A DNA stretch of 64,000 bases from Tenacibaculum tangerinum (GTDB taxonomy: Bacteria; Bacteroidota; Bacteroidia; Flavobacteriales; Flavobacteriaceae): contig NZ_CP122539.1 of NCBI RefSeq assembly GCF_029853675.1, forward strand, positions 2,995,001 to 3,059,000. Direction: 5' to 3'. Of this stretch, positions 18,366-26,485 are shown one piece after another. Below the pieces are notes generated by a model. It made no database searches, was not told the origin of the DNA, and saw only the letters and a list, made by a program, of their open reading frames with translations. The position numbers were made by a program, and so were the translations under genes. The number at the start of each line of letters is the position of its first letter. The first letter of the stretch is position 1.

Positions 18366-19151
18366 ATGGAGGTATTACATTCAAAAATAGTGGGTGAAGG
18401 ACAACCGTTGCTTATTTTGCATGGATACTTTGGCATGGGTGATAATTGGAAGTCGCATGCAAACAAATTTGCTGAAGACGGTTTTGAAGTGCATTTAATA
18501 GACCAGCGAAACCATGGAAGAAGCTTTCATGCAGATGCCTTTGATTATGAGTTGTTGGTTAGCGATTTGCACAATTATATACAACACCACAATTTAACCA
18601 AAGTTGATTTGCTAGGGCACTCCATGGGAGGTAAAACAGCCATGTTGTTTGCTACTAAACATTCTGAATTGGTCCGTAAACTATTGGTAGCCGATATATC
18701 ACCAAGAGAGTACCCACCGCATCACCACGAAATTCTAGCGGCCTTAAACGCTGTAGATTTTTCGGTACAAACCTCACGTACGTTAATCGATAAAAAACTA
18801 GCAGAGCTAATTCCAGAAAAAGGAATACGTCAATTTTTAGCAAAAAACGTATACAGAAAAACAAAGGATGAATTGGCATTTCGTTTCAACTTACCATCGT
18901 TAACAGAAAATAATAGTGAAGTAGGTGTTGCACTACCACCTTTTACCGTTTTTGAAGGAGACACCTTGTTTTTGCGCGGAGCCAATTCAAGATATATTTC
19001 TGAAGAAGATGAACCCTTAATTCAAGCACATTTTCCGAATGCCGAAATCAAAACGATAATTAGAGCAGGGCATTGGTTGCATGCTGAAAACCCAAAAGAT
19101 TTTTACAAAGAAGCGGTTTTTTTTTTAACAATAAACGAGGGAGGATGTTAA
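18366..19151 (+). CDS. Alpha/beta hydrolase (YbfF-like esterase)
   Basis: Serine hydrolase of 261 residues. The oxyanion region LLILHGYFGMGDNW is followed by LIDQRNHGRSFH and the nucleophile elbow GHSMGGKTAM. The catalytic histidine is in IRAGHWLHAENP near the C-terminus. The overall pattern matches YbfF-type acyl-CoA or ester hydrolases. It is coupled to pdxJ with a 2-base gap. The substrate cannot be told from sequence. Confidence 0.88.
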   Translation: MEVLHSKIVGEGQPLLILHGYFGMGDNWKSHANKFAEDGFEVHLIDQRNHGRSFHADAFDYELLVSDLHNYIQHHNLTKVDLLGHSMGGKTAMLFATKHSELVRKLLVADISPREYPPHHHEILAALNAVDFSVQTSRTLIDKKLAELIPEKGIRQFLAKNVYRKTKDELAFRFNLPSLTENNSEVGVALPPFTVFEGDTLFLRGANSRYISEEDEPLIQAHFPNAEIKTIIRAGHWLHAENPKDFYKEAVFFLTINEGGC

Positions 19152-19201
19152 TTCCTTACCCTCGTTTAGTATAGTCGCCCCCCGGCGAAAAACAACATGT
19201 G

Positions 19202-19459
19202 TTAAGAGATGTTATCGTTAATTTCGTTCATTAAATTGTTAATATTCTCGCAAAGAGCCTGTTGGTTTTTCATGTAACTATGAAATACCTCTACAATAGC
19301 TTTTTCAATAGCTAAGTTATTTCTCTTGCCAGAATATACTTTTTGTATGGTTTCTAAAGAAAAATGATGGCCATTTTGTAATAGGTGTTTTTTTACCTTC
19401 TCACGGTACTTTGGAGGTTTGATTTTTTCTAATTCTTCTCGTTGTATAGCAGTTATCAT
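19202..19459 (-). CDS. Small putative DNA-binding protein, divergent from HTH gene
   Basis: Hypothetical protein of 85 residues. It looks helical throughout, with KYREKVKKHLLQNGHHFSLE followed by TIQKVYSGKRNN, a layout resembling a small helix-turn-helix or phage-regulator fold. A named family was not recognised. It is transcribed away from the HTH gene at 19606, and the shared intergenic region contains a dyad, so mutual regulation is possible. Confidence 0.6.
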   Translation of the reverse strand: MITAIQREELEKIKPPKYREKVKKHLLQNGHHFSLETIQKVYSGKRNNLAIEKAIVEVFHSYMKNQQALCENINNLMNEINDNIS

Positions 19460-19503
19460 AAAAACTCAAATTGTTTTTTAGGAATTAATAGCGCTTTTTA
19501 ATT

Positions 19504-19511
19504 TATATTTG
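19504..19511 (+). promoter_or_regulatory. TAnnTTTG promoter box for the HTH gene
   Basis: TATATTTG matches the Bacteroidota minus-7 element. The dyad at 19515-19545 begins four bases downstream, where a bound repressor would block transcription start. Confidence 0.45.
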
Positions 19512-19514
19512 TAC

Positions 19515-19545
19515 GTATCCTGTACTTATTACGAAGTAAAGATAC
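19515..19545. promoter_or_regulatory. Operator-like dyad between divergent genes
   Basis: Two nested inverted-repeat pairs: outer arms gtatc (19515-19519) and gatac (19541-19545), and inner arms tactt (19523-19527) and aagta (19534-19538). The symmetry and its position just after a promoter box fit a repressor binding site. Confidence 0.5.
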
Positions 19546-19605
19546 AAACAAAAAACTAAAAAAGAAAACAAAATTTAATAAATTTTAGAAAAAAGTTATT
19601 TTTGA

Positions 19606-19977
19606 ATGGGCGATTTTGTAGATGAAACATATAAAAGGGTAGAAGAGATAATTAACTACAAAAGACTTAATATCAGGTCTTTTGAAGAGATTATTCAGGT
19701 GTCTAACAATTCTATCGGTACAGCAATTAGAAGAAAATCGTCTTTTAAAAGTAATGTATTAAACAAAATTCTAAATTCCTTTCCAGAAATAAATCCAACA
19801 TGGCTACTCACTGGTAAAGGAGAAATGTCGTTGGCTATAAGTGGTGAACCACCGTTGGTGTACGATATATCAGATATCGACAGTCGTATAAAAGACAATT
19901 TGCTACACCTGTTACAAGAAGACGAGGAAGTGCAAGAAGTAATAGCCGTTAAAGTATCAGAAGTCTTAAAAAAATAA
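19606..19977 (+). CDS. Phage-repressor-like HTH protein
   Basis: Protein of 123 residues with an N-terminal helix-turn-helix like that of Bacteroidota phage CI-type repressors. Landmarks are RVEEIINYKRLNIRSFEEII, then SNNSIGTAIRRKSSFKSNVL, then the marker INPTWLLTGKGEMSL. No peptidase or sensor domain follows; the tail is acidic and helical. It is probably a small transcription regulator, perhaps a domesticated phage or mobile-element regulator. Confidence 0.75.
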   Translation: MGDFVDETYKRVEEIINYKRLNIRSFEEIIQVSNNSIGTAIRRKSSFKSNVLNKILNSFPEINPTWLLTGKGEMSLAISGEPPLVYDISDIDSRIKDNLLHLLQEDEEVQEVIAVKVSEVLKK

Positions 19978-20002
19978 GTATTCAATAATTTACTTTAAAA
20001 AT

Positions 20003-20449
20003 TTAACCATTATTTTGAGTTAAACTTTCCAAAGCATAGTACAATCTGTTTTGGGCATTCTCTTGCGAGCCGAAGATTGAGCGATACACTTCGCCTTTGG
20101 GGGTAAGCAATACCCATTGCGGCGTTCCTTCCGACTGAAAAAAATCATACATTTTGTGGTCGTTGTCTATATAAATAGGAAACGGAAGCTCGTTAACAGT
20201 AAAAATACTTAGAATATCCTCTTTAGAAACAGTGTTGCTGTTAAAGTTACTATGAATACCAATAACCTCAATGTCTTGATAAGTTTGCTTGAATTGATAC
20301 GCTAGCGGAATAGCTCTACCAGTACAGCCCAAGCAAGCATTGTTGTAAAACAATAATAATAGAATCTTGTTAGCATACTTTGTAAGAATATCCACTTCAT
20401 TTTGATGAAAATCGGTGACTTTTATAGAGGTTATAATGTTGTTTATCAC
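20003..20449 (-). CDS. Redoxin/thioredoxin-fold protein
   Basis: Thioredoxin-fold protein of 148 residues. A CLGC redox motif (FYNNACLGCTGRAIPL) lies near residue 40, and the later GTPQWVLLTPKGEV holds the cis-proline region typical of AhpC/TSA or TlpA-like proteins. There is no signal peptide, so it should act in the cytoplasm. Upstream on the same strand is a small membrane protein gene, and beyond that a truncated copy of this gene's 5' end. Confidence 0.82.
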   Translation of the reverse strand: MINNIITSIKVTDFHQNEVDILTKYANKILLLLFYNNACLGCTGRAIPLAYQFKQTYQDIEVIGIHSNFNSNTVSKEDILSIFTVNELPFPIYIDNDHKMYDFFQSEGTPQWVLLTPKGEVYRSIFGSQENAQNRLYYALESLTQNNG

Positions 20450-20514
20450 GTATTGAATTTTGTTGATTGAAGAAAATAGAAATGGTTAGAATGAATAATC
20501 CTTGGTTTTTGTTT

Positions 20515-20922
20515 TTATAAATGCATTAGCGCTATAATGAACTCAAAGATAAAGTTTAAAAATAAAAGTCTATTGAATTTAAAATAACCATAAACTATGA
20601 TGAAAAAGTTGATGATTCCAATAACTAAAATAGCAATTTTTACAAAACTACTTTCAGGAATATATAGTTGAAGTATCGAAAAAGCCAATACAGTAGAAAA
20701 AAGTACACTATTTATAATTAAGATTACCATCTCGTTGGTTGGTATATCTTTTTTGAGATTGAAAGCCAGCCGAATAGGTAAAAAATAAAAAGCAAACAAA
20801 AGTGCAAAAAAAGAATATACGAATACAGGAATTGCTTCTTTGGTGGTAATAAATAACAATGCACATGCAATTATTGCGAATAGATAGTCTCTTTTTGTTT
20901 CAATACTTGTTAATTTTTCCAT
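20515..20922 (-). CDS. Small four-helix membrane protein of unknown family
   Basis: Hydrophobic protein of 135 residues with about four transmembrane segments (roughly residues 13-30, 33-52, 66-85 and 92-112) and a hydrophobic C-terminal stretch. No family was recognised. It lies between the redoxin gene and the redoxin remnant, on the same strand as both, so it belongs to the duplicated unit. Confidence 0.65.
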   Translation of the reverse strand: MEKLTSIETKRDYLFAIIACALLFITTKEAIPVFVYSFFALLFAFYFLPIRLAFNLKKDIPTNEMVILIINSVLFSTVLAFSILQLYIPESSFVKIAILVIGIINFFIIVYGYFKFNRLLFLNFIFEFIIALMHL

Positions 20923-20949
20923 AAATTCCTAAATGCGCATCACTACCAC

Positions 20950-21031
20950 AAAAGTAATAGATTTTTGTTAGTATGCTTTGTAAATACATCAACTCCATTT
21001 TGATGAAACGGGAAACTTTTATAAAGGTTGC
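20950..21031 (-). pseudogene. Truncated duplicate of the redoxin gene 5' end
   Basis: This 80-base stretch aligns with the first 30 or so codons of the redoxin gene (compare 20360-20440). It shares the core ttttgatgaaa, ttttata and aggtt blocks in the same order, with a one-base shift. Read on the minus strand it resembles IKVSRF and QSILTKI of the intact gene. Nothing remains of the rest of the gene. Confidence 0.65.
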
Positions 21032-21277
21032 AATGCGGCGGGTACTTATTTTTGGTTTTTAAATATAGTTTTCTGTTATAATACATGACAATTTACGATT
21101 ACCAAATCTATAATATATTTATTCAAAACTAAAACAACGTTTTTAAACCTGCCAAAACAGCAGGTTGCCGTTTTTGGTATGGTTGTGGTAATGTCTACGT
21201 AGTGTTACGAATTCATAGTTTTAGCGAAAAAAAGAGTAATTTTATAATTCGTAACCAACCAAATAAAAGAAAGAAAA
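21032..21277. other. Intergenic region before the holin-like gene
   Basis: Non-coding. The only structure seen is a 7-base stem at 21146-21166 (aacctgc and gcaggtt) framed by cgttttt and ccgttttt. It has no obvious terminator tail and lies between divergent genes. Confidence 0.4.
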
Positions 21278-21625
21278 ATGAGAACATTTTTAAAGATATT
21301 ATTAACAGCATTGGCAGTAATTGTATTGGCAAAAATTTTACCAGGAGTAACCGTGTCTGGCTATACTACTGCAGTAATTGTAGCAGTAGTTATTGCGTTG
21401 TTAAACCTAATTGTGCGTCCGTTATTAGTGTTTTTTACACTACCAGCCACCATTATTACGCTAGGGTTGTTCCTTTTTGTAATTAATGCAGTTATCATAT
21501 TACTGGCAGATAAATTGGTGTCAGGATTTGCGGTAAGCGGTTTTTTTACAGCACTTTTATTTAGTGTATTGCTGTCAGTTTTCAGATCGCTACTCTTTTC
21601 ACTATTAAAAGAAGGAGACGAATAA
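21278..21625 (+). CDS. Phage-holin-family-4-like small membrane protein
   Basis: Membrane protein of 115 residues with four transmembrane helices, of the Phage_holin_4_2 type common in cellular genomes. Markers are the N-terminal AKILPGVTVSGY, the conserved ALLNLIVRPLLVFFTLPATI, and TLGLFLFVINAVIILLADKL. No other phage genes are close by, so a housekeeping membrane role is more likely than lysis. Confidence 0.85.
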   Translation: MRTFLKILLTALAVIVLAKILPGVTVSGYTTAVIVAVVIALLNLIVRPLLVFFTLPATIITLGLFLFVINAVIILLADKLVSGFAVSGFFTALLFSVLLSVFRSLLFSLLKEGDE

Positions 21626-21694
21626 GCGCCCTAAAACATTAAAAACTAGAAAGTAATGAAGGTGAAAAAGATGCTATTCTTATTGCTAAAAGTC

Positions 21695-21725
21695 TTGGTT
21701 ATCAATAAATAAAGTAGTAATTTTG
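21695..21725 (+). promoter_or_regulatory. Promoter of tig
   Basis: TTG at 21695-21697, a 20-base spacer and TAATTTTG at 21718-21725 give a near-perfect Bacteroidota housekeeping promoter. It lies 32 bases before the trigger factor start. Confidence 0.65.
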
Positions 21726-21757
21726 CACCCGATTTTTTTAAGAAACAGATTTTTAAG

Positions 21758-23080
21758 ATGAATATAACAAAAGAAAACGTAGATGCATTAAATGCAGTTG
21801 TAAAAGTTGATATTGTTGCAGAAGATTATCAAGATAAAGTAACAAAAGTATTAAACGATTACCGTAAAACGGCTAACATTCCTGGATTTAGAAAAGGTCA
21901 TGTACCAATGGGAATGGTAAAAAAGCAATACGGAAAATCAGTAATGATCGATGAAGTAAACAAGCTTTTACAAGAATCGTTAAATAAATTCTTAGTTGAA
22001 GAAAAGTTAGATATCTTAGGTAATCCATTACCAAGAGTTCAAGAAGATTTCAATTGGGATGCTGACAAGTTCTCTTTTGAATTTGAATTAGGATTAGCTC
22101 CTGAATTTGAGGTAAACTTACAACCAGAGAACAAAGTAACACAATATAACATTGTTGCTACCGACGAGTTAATCGAAAAAGAAATTGAAAACATTCAATC
22201 TCGTTACGGTAAAATGTCTGCCAAAGACGAAGTTACAGAAGAAACGAATGTAACAGGTACTTTTGTAAACGAAGAGAAAGAAATCAACAAAAAATCTACT
22301 ATTTCTGTAAAAGATATCAAAGGAAAAGCAAATGTAGAAATGTTTGTAGGAGCCAAAGTAGGAGACGTTTTAGAATTAGAAACTAAAGACTTATTCGAAG
22401 ACGAGCACAAGTTACAAGGAGCTTTAGGCGTGTCTCACGACGAAGTTCACGACCTAGACATTCCTGTAACATTTACCATTGAAGAAATTACTGAAATAGA
22501 ACCAGCAGAGTTAGATCAAGAATTATTCGATAAGTTATTTGCTGACGGAAGTGTAAAAACTGTGACTGAATTAAAAGACAAAATTAAAGAAGACGCAGAA
22601 AGACAATTCCAACAACAAGCAGACCAACAATTGCTAAACGCAATTACCGAAAACTTAGTAGATAATACGAAGTTCGATTTACCAGCTGAATTCTTACAAA
22701 AGTGGTTGCAAACTGCAGGAGAAAAAGAATTATCTACTGAAGAAGCAATCGAAGAATACAACAAGTCTGAAAAAGGATTACGTTACCAATTAATCGAAGG
22801 AAAGATTATGAAGGATAACGATATTAAATTAGACTATGCAGAGTTAGTAGATTATGCTAAAGGATTTATTAGAGCGCAAATGGCACAATTTGGTAATATG
22901 AATCCAGAAGAAAAAGAATTAGATGATATCGCAGGAAGAATCTTACAAAATCAAGACGAAGCACGTCGTTTACAAGAGCAACTAATTTCTCAAAAATTAT
23001 TAGCTTTTTATAAAGAGAACATGAGTTTTGATACAAAAGAAGTTTCTTACGAAGATTTTATCAAAGAAGTATACAAGTAA
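21758..23080 (+). CDS. tig: Trigger factor, ribosome-associated chaperone
   Basis: Chaperone of 440 residues that binds nascent chains at the ribosome exit. The ribosome-binding signature appears in IPGFRKGHVPMGMVKKQYG near residue 42. The central peptidyl-prolyl isomerase region (about 150-245) is reduced in recognisable FKBP motifs, and the helical C-terminal domain completes the protein. It is followed by its own terminator and then by clpP and clpX, the common tig-clpP-clpX order. Confidence 0.94.
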   Translation: MNITKENVDALNAVVKVDIVAEDYQDKVTKVLNDYRKTANIPGFRKGHVPMGMVKKQYGKSVMIDEVNKLLQESLNKFLVEEKLDILGNPLPRVQEDFNWDADKFSFEFELGLAPEFEVNLQPENKVTQYNIVATDELIEKEIENIQSRYGKMSAKDEVTEETNVTGTFVNEEKEINKKSTISVKDIKGKANVEMFVGAKVGDVLELETKDLFEDEHKLQGALGVSHDEVHDLDIPVTFTIEEITEIEPAELDQELFDKLFADGSVKTVTELKDKIKEDAERQFQQQADQQLLNAITENLVDNTKFDLPAEFLQKWLQTAGEKELSTEEAIEEYNKSEKGLRYQLIEGKIMKDNDIKLDYAELVDYAKGFIRAQMAQFGNMNPEEKELDDIAGRILQNQDEARRLQEQLISQKLLAFYKENMSFDTKEVSYEDFIKEVYK

Positions 23081-23104
23081 TAAGCAATTGCTAAAATTTA
23101 TACC

Positions 23105-23136
23105 AAAAAACCTGAATGTACATTCAGGTTTTTTTA
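23105..23136 (+). terminator. Rho-independent terminator after tig
   Basis: A-run, perfect 9-base stem cctgaatgt/acattcagg at 23111-23128, then a run of eight T. It lies 24 bases after the tig stop. Confidence 0.85.
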
Positions 23137-23213
23137 GCCATGAATTCTAACAAACATACTAACGAAATAGTTCTTATATTTACATCTTTTATAAACCAAA
23201 AAACATTTTAAAA

Positions 23214-23873
23214 ATGGATTACGGAAAAGAGTTCGAAAAATACGCAACAAAACACCACGGAATAAATAGCAACTACCTAGGAAAAATAACCAGTAGCTTA
23301 ACTCCATACATTATGGAAGAACGCCAAATGAACATTACTCAAATGGATGTTTTCTCTCGTTTAATGATGGATAGAATCATTTTTTTAGGTACAGGAATTA
23401 ACGACCAAGTTGCGAATGTAATTCAAGCGCAATTGTTATTCTTAGAAAGTGTAGATGCTACTAAAGATATTTCAATCTATATCAACTCACCAGGAGGTGG
23501 AGTGTATGCAGGTTTAGGTATTTACGATACCATGCAATTTATTAAACCAGATGTAGCTACCATTTGTACAGGTATGGCAGCTTCTATGGGAGCCGTATTA
23601 ATGTGTGCAGGAGAAAAAGGAAAGCGTTCAGCATTGCCACACTCTCGCATTATGATTCACCAACCATTAGGTGGAGCACAAGGACAAGCATCGGATATTG
23701 AAATTACAGCTCGTGAAATCTTAAAATTGAAAGATGAGTTGTACGAAATTATCGCCAAGCATTCAGGTCAAACCATAGAAAAAGTAAACAAAGATTCTGA
23801 TAGAGATTACTGGATGAAAGCCGAAGAAGCAAAAGCTTACGGAATGGTAGACGAAATTTTAATTAGAAAATAA
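23214..23873 (+). CDS. clpP: ATP-dependent Clp protease proteolytic subunit
   Basis: Serine peptidase of 219 residues, with catalytic S124 in [14 protein letters not shown] and H149 in [19 protein letters not shown]. The aspartate of the triad lies in the DSDRDYWM region. [19 protein letters not shown] forms the substrate groove. It works with ClpX, encoded 90 bases downstream. Confidence 0.97.
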   Translation: MDYGKEFEKYATKHHGINSNYLGKITSSLTPYIMEERQMNITQMDVFSRLMMDRIIFLGTGINDQVANVIQAQLLFLESVDATKDISIYINSPGGGVYAGLGIYDTMQFIKPDVATICTGMAASMGAVLMCAGEKGKRSALPHSRIMIHQPLGGAQGQASDIEITAREILKLKDELYEIIAKHSGQTIEKVNKDSDRDYWMKAEEAKAYGMVDEILIRK

Positions 23874-23963
23874 TTTTTGCGTTAAGCAACAAGCCACATG
23901 CTATAAGCCCTACATTAAAGTGCTTGCATAATGCCTAAAGCTTAAAGCCCAAAGCCTAAGATA
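23874..23963. repeat. Degenerate direct-repeat spacer between clpP and clpX
   Basis: Imperfect repeats of short units such as aagccacatgctataagccc, taaagcttaaagcccaaagcc and gcctaaag. It lies within the presumed clpP-clpX operon and shows no coding potential. Confidence 0.5.
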
Positions 23964-25202
23964 ATGTCGAAAGAAGAAAATTTACAATGTTCCTTTTGTG
24001 GGCGTAAAAAACCAGAAACCGATTTGTTAATCGCAGGTTTAGATGCACATATATGCGATAAATGTATTGAGCAAGCTCATGGAATTGTAGAAGAGGAAAT
24101 AGCTGAAGCTAGAACAAGTGATTTATCAAAAGATCTTACGTTAAAGAAGCCGAAAGAAATTAAAGATTTTTTAGATGAATACATCATCGGGCAAGATCAA
24201 ACCAAAAGAGCCATGTCTGTAGCAGTATACAATCACTATAAAAGATTGTTGCAAACCAGAGATGATGAAGATGAGGTAGAGATTGAAAAATCAAACATTA
24301 TTTTAGTTGGAGAAACAGGAACCGGAAAAACCTTGGTTGCTCGTACCATCGCCAAAATGTTAAACGTACCATTTTCTATTGTAGATGCTACTGTATTAAC
24401 CCAAGCAGGTTATGTTGGAGAAGACGTAGAAAGTATTTTAAGCCGTTTGTTGCAAGCAGCCGATTATGATGTTGAAAAAGCAGAAAGAGGTATTGTATTT
24501 ATTGATGAAATAGACAAGATAGCACGCAAAGGAGATAATCCGTCAATTACTCGAGATGTTTCTGGAGAAGGAGTGCAACAAGCATTGTTAAAGCTGTTGG
24601 AAGGAGCTGTGGTAAACGTGGCTCCAAAAGGAGGAAGGAAGCATCCAGAACAAAAGTTTATTGAGGTAAATACCAAAGATATTTTATTTATAGCAGGAGG
24701 GGCATTTTCTGGTATCGATAGAATTATAAGCAAGCGTTTAAATATGCAAGCAGTTGGGTATAGTGCTTCGGTAGAAGAAGATAAAGTCGATCACGATAAT
24801 TTATTGCAGTACATTACTCCGTTAGATTTAAAATCTTTTGGTTTAATTCCAGAAATTATAGGTCGCTTGCCTGTGTTGAGTTATATGAATCCGTTAGATG
24901 AAAAAACGTTGAGAGCTATTTTAACGGAGCCTAAAAATTCTATAATAAAGCAATACACCAAACTCTTTGCGATGGATGATGTTGAGTTTTCGATGACAGA
25001 GGAGGCTTTGCAGTTTATTGTGAGTAAAGCGGTAGAATATAAATTAGGAGCTCGTGGATTGCGTTCTTTGTGTGAAGCTATTTTAACAGATGCCATGTTT
25101 GAAATGCCAAGCTCAGAAGAAAAAGAGTTTAAAGTAACAAAAGAATACGCAGAAGCAAAACTAACAAAATCAGCCTTAAAAAAATTAAAAGCAGCTTCTT
25201 AG
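23964..25202 (+). CDS. clpX: ATP-dependent Clp protease ATP-binding subunit ClpX
   Basis: AAA+ unfoldase of 412 residues. The N-terminal zinc-binding domain has C9, C12, C31 and C34 (CSFCGRKKP, HICDKC). The Walker A motif is GETGTGKTLVA, Walker B is GIVFIDEIDKIA, and the pore and sensor segments include GYVGEDVES and RDVSGEGVQQALL. LGARGLRSLCEAIL is the sensor-2 region. It ends in a strong bidirectional hairpin. Confidence 0.97.
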   Translation: MSKEENLQCSFCGRKKPETDLLIAGLDAHICDKCIEQAHGIVEEEIAEARTSDLSKDLTLKKPKEIKDFLDEYIIGQDQTKRAMSVAVYNHYKRLLQTRDDEDEVEIEKSNIILVGETGTGKTLVARTIAKMLNVPFSIVDATVLTQAGYVGEDVESILSRLLQAADYDVEKAERGIVFIDEIDKIARKGDNPSITRDVSGEGVQQALLKLLEGAVVNVAPKGGRKHPEQKFIEVNTKDILFIAGGAFSGIDRIISKRLNMQAVGYSASVEEDKVDHDNLLQYITPLDLKSFGLIPEIIGRLPVLSYMNPLDEKTLRAILTEPKNSIIKQYTKLFAMDDVEFSMTEEALQFIVSKAVEYKLGARGLRSLCEAILTDAMFEMPSSEEKEFKVTKEYAEAKLTKSALKKLKAAS

Positions 25203-25241
25203 CAAATGTAAAGTAGTTTGTTGCTTACAAAGTAAGGCACA

Positions 25242-25293
25242 AAAAAATATCGAGGATTTTAACTTTATAAAGTTAAAATCCTCGATATTTTTT
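25242..25293. terminator. Large perfect palindrome, bidirectional terminator
   Basis: A perfect inverted repeat with 26-base arms (25242-25267 and 25268-25293) and no separate loop. It starts with an A-run and ends with a T-run, so it can end transcription from clpX and, in the other direction, from the convergent CNNM gene. Confidence 0.85.
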
Positions 25294-25319
25294 ATGTACT
25301 CGTTAGCGTTATAAAAGTT

Positions 25320-26402
25320 TTATTCGGTTGTTTCCGTTTCAGAATCATTAATAATCCCTAGCCTTTTAGCACGCTGTTCCCAGCTTTTTCTTGCTAAACT
25401 TTGTAGGTTGGCAACGTTGTCGCTTTCGTCCATAATTTCATATCCCAAAAGCGTTTCTATAACATCTTCTTGAGTAACCAAGCCACTTACGGCTCCGTAC
25501 TCATCAACAACTAAGGCTAAATGCTCTCTTTGCTCTATTAATTTTTCAAATAAATTAGGAATCGATAATTCTCTATTGGCGATGATAATATCTCTTTTAA
25601 TGGTTTTTAAAGGCTCGTTTCCTTTGTTATCTACCAAAGAAAGCAAAAGTTGGTCTTTTAAAACATAGCCCGTAATATTATCGGGGTTTTCAGAATATAC
25701 AGGAATTCTTGAAAAGCGTAAAGGTCTGTTTTCGTTAAAGAAAGATTCAATGCTTTGGTTTTCATCAGCAGTAGTAAGAACCGTACGCGGTGTCATAATA
25801 TGCTTGGCTTGAACTTCTTTAAAATTAAGCATATTTCGAATTACCGTACCTTCGCTTTCTTGAAAAACACCTTCTTGCTCTGCAATATCTGTCATGGCAG
25901 AAAAATCTTCTCTACTTAAAACACTTTCACCATGTGCCCCTTTGCCAAATAATTTTGTAAATAACTGAAGCACCCAAATAATACCTGTGTATTTACAAAT
26001 GAATATCAGTACATTTAAAGCTTTGGTGGTAAAAGCTGCTAGAGATCTCCAATAGGTAGCTCCAATGGTTTTAGGGATGATTTCAGAAGCAACTAAAATC
26101 AAAATTGTCATGACAGCAGAAACGATAAAAACACCATTTCCTTCATCATTAAATATTTTTTTTGCTTGCGCACCAACCAAGATGGCACCAACCGTATGTG
26201 CAATAGTATTTACAGTTAAAATTGCAATTAAAGGTTTGTCTACATCTTTTTTTAAGGTTTCAAGATCGTTAGCATAAGCTTTCTCTTCTTTCTTTTTTAC
26301 ATTTATAAAAGTAGGCGTAACACTTAACAAAACAGCTTCTAGAATAGAGCATAAAAAAGAAAAAAAGATAGATAAGGCGGCGTAAACAATTAATAATGTC
26401 AT
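25320..26402 (-). CDS. CNNM/DUF21 transporter-like protein with CBS pair
   Basis: Membrane protein of 360 residues of the hemolysin C/CorC-related family. The N-terminal DUF21 domain has about four transmembrane helices (residues 1-160), including SIFFSFLCSILEAVLLSVTP and ILVASEIIPKTIGATYWR. A CBS pair follows (about 200-335) with VQAKHIMTPRTVLTT and LALVVDEYGAVSGLVTQEDV. There is no C-terminal CorC_HlyC domain. CNNM proteins are linked to magnesium or other cation efflux; GldE of gliding bacteria is a relative. Confidence 0.88.
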   Translation of the reverse strand: MTLLIVYAALSIFFSFLCSILEAVLLSVTPTFINVKKKEEKAYANDLETLKKDVDKPLIAILTVNTIAHTVGAILVGAQAKKIFNDEGNGVFIVSAVMTILILVASEIIPKTIGATYWRSLAAFTTKALNVLIFICKYTGIIWVLQLFTKLFGKGAHGESVLSREDFSAMTDIAEQEGVFQESEGTVIRNMLNFKEVQAKHIMTPRTVLTTADENQSIESFFNENRPLRFSRIPVYSENPDNITGYVLKDQLLLSLVDNKGNEPLKTIKRDIIIANRELSIPNLFEKLIEQREHLALVVDEYGAVSGLVTQEDVIETLLGYEIMDESDNVANLQSLARKSWEQRAKRLGIINDSETETTE

Positions 26403-26438
26403 TTGGTTAAAAATTTTAGGCTAAAATACATAAAAAAG

Positions 26439-26467
26439 AAAACCCCAAGATATGTTCTTGAGGTTTT
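26439..26467 (-). terminator. Terminator after the frameshifted DUF3078 gene
   Basis: Stem aaaaccccaaga/tcttgaggtttt with one mismatch and a 5-base loop. On the minus strand it is followed by a T-run. It lies 19 bases after the gene's stop. Confidence 0.65.
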
Positions 26468-26485
26468 ATCACAATATTGAGTTTT

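Noticed and set aside
21202..21486. A 94-residue open frame overlapping the holin-like gene
   Set aside because: It runs in another frame of the holin-like gene, and its cysteine- and serine-rich translation has no family features.
21278..21625. Evidence of a prophage from the holin-like gene
   Set aside because: No other phage genes surround it, and this holin-like family is widespread in chromosomes as small membrane proteins.
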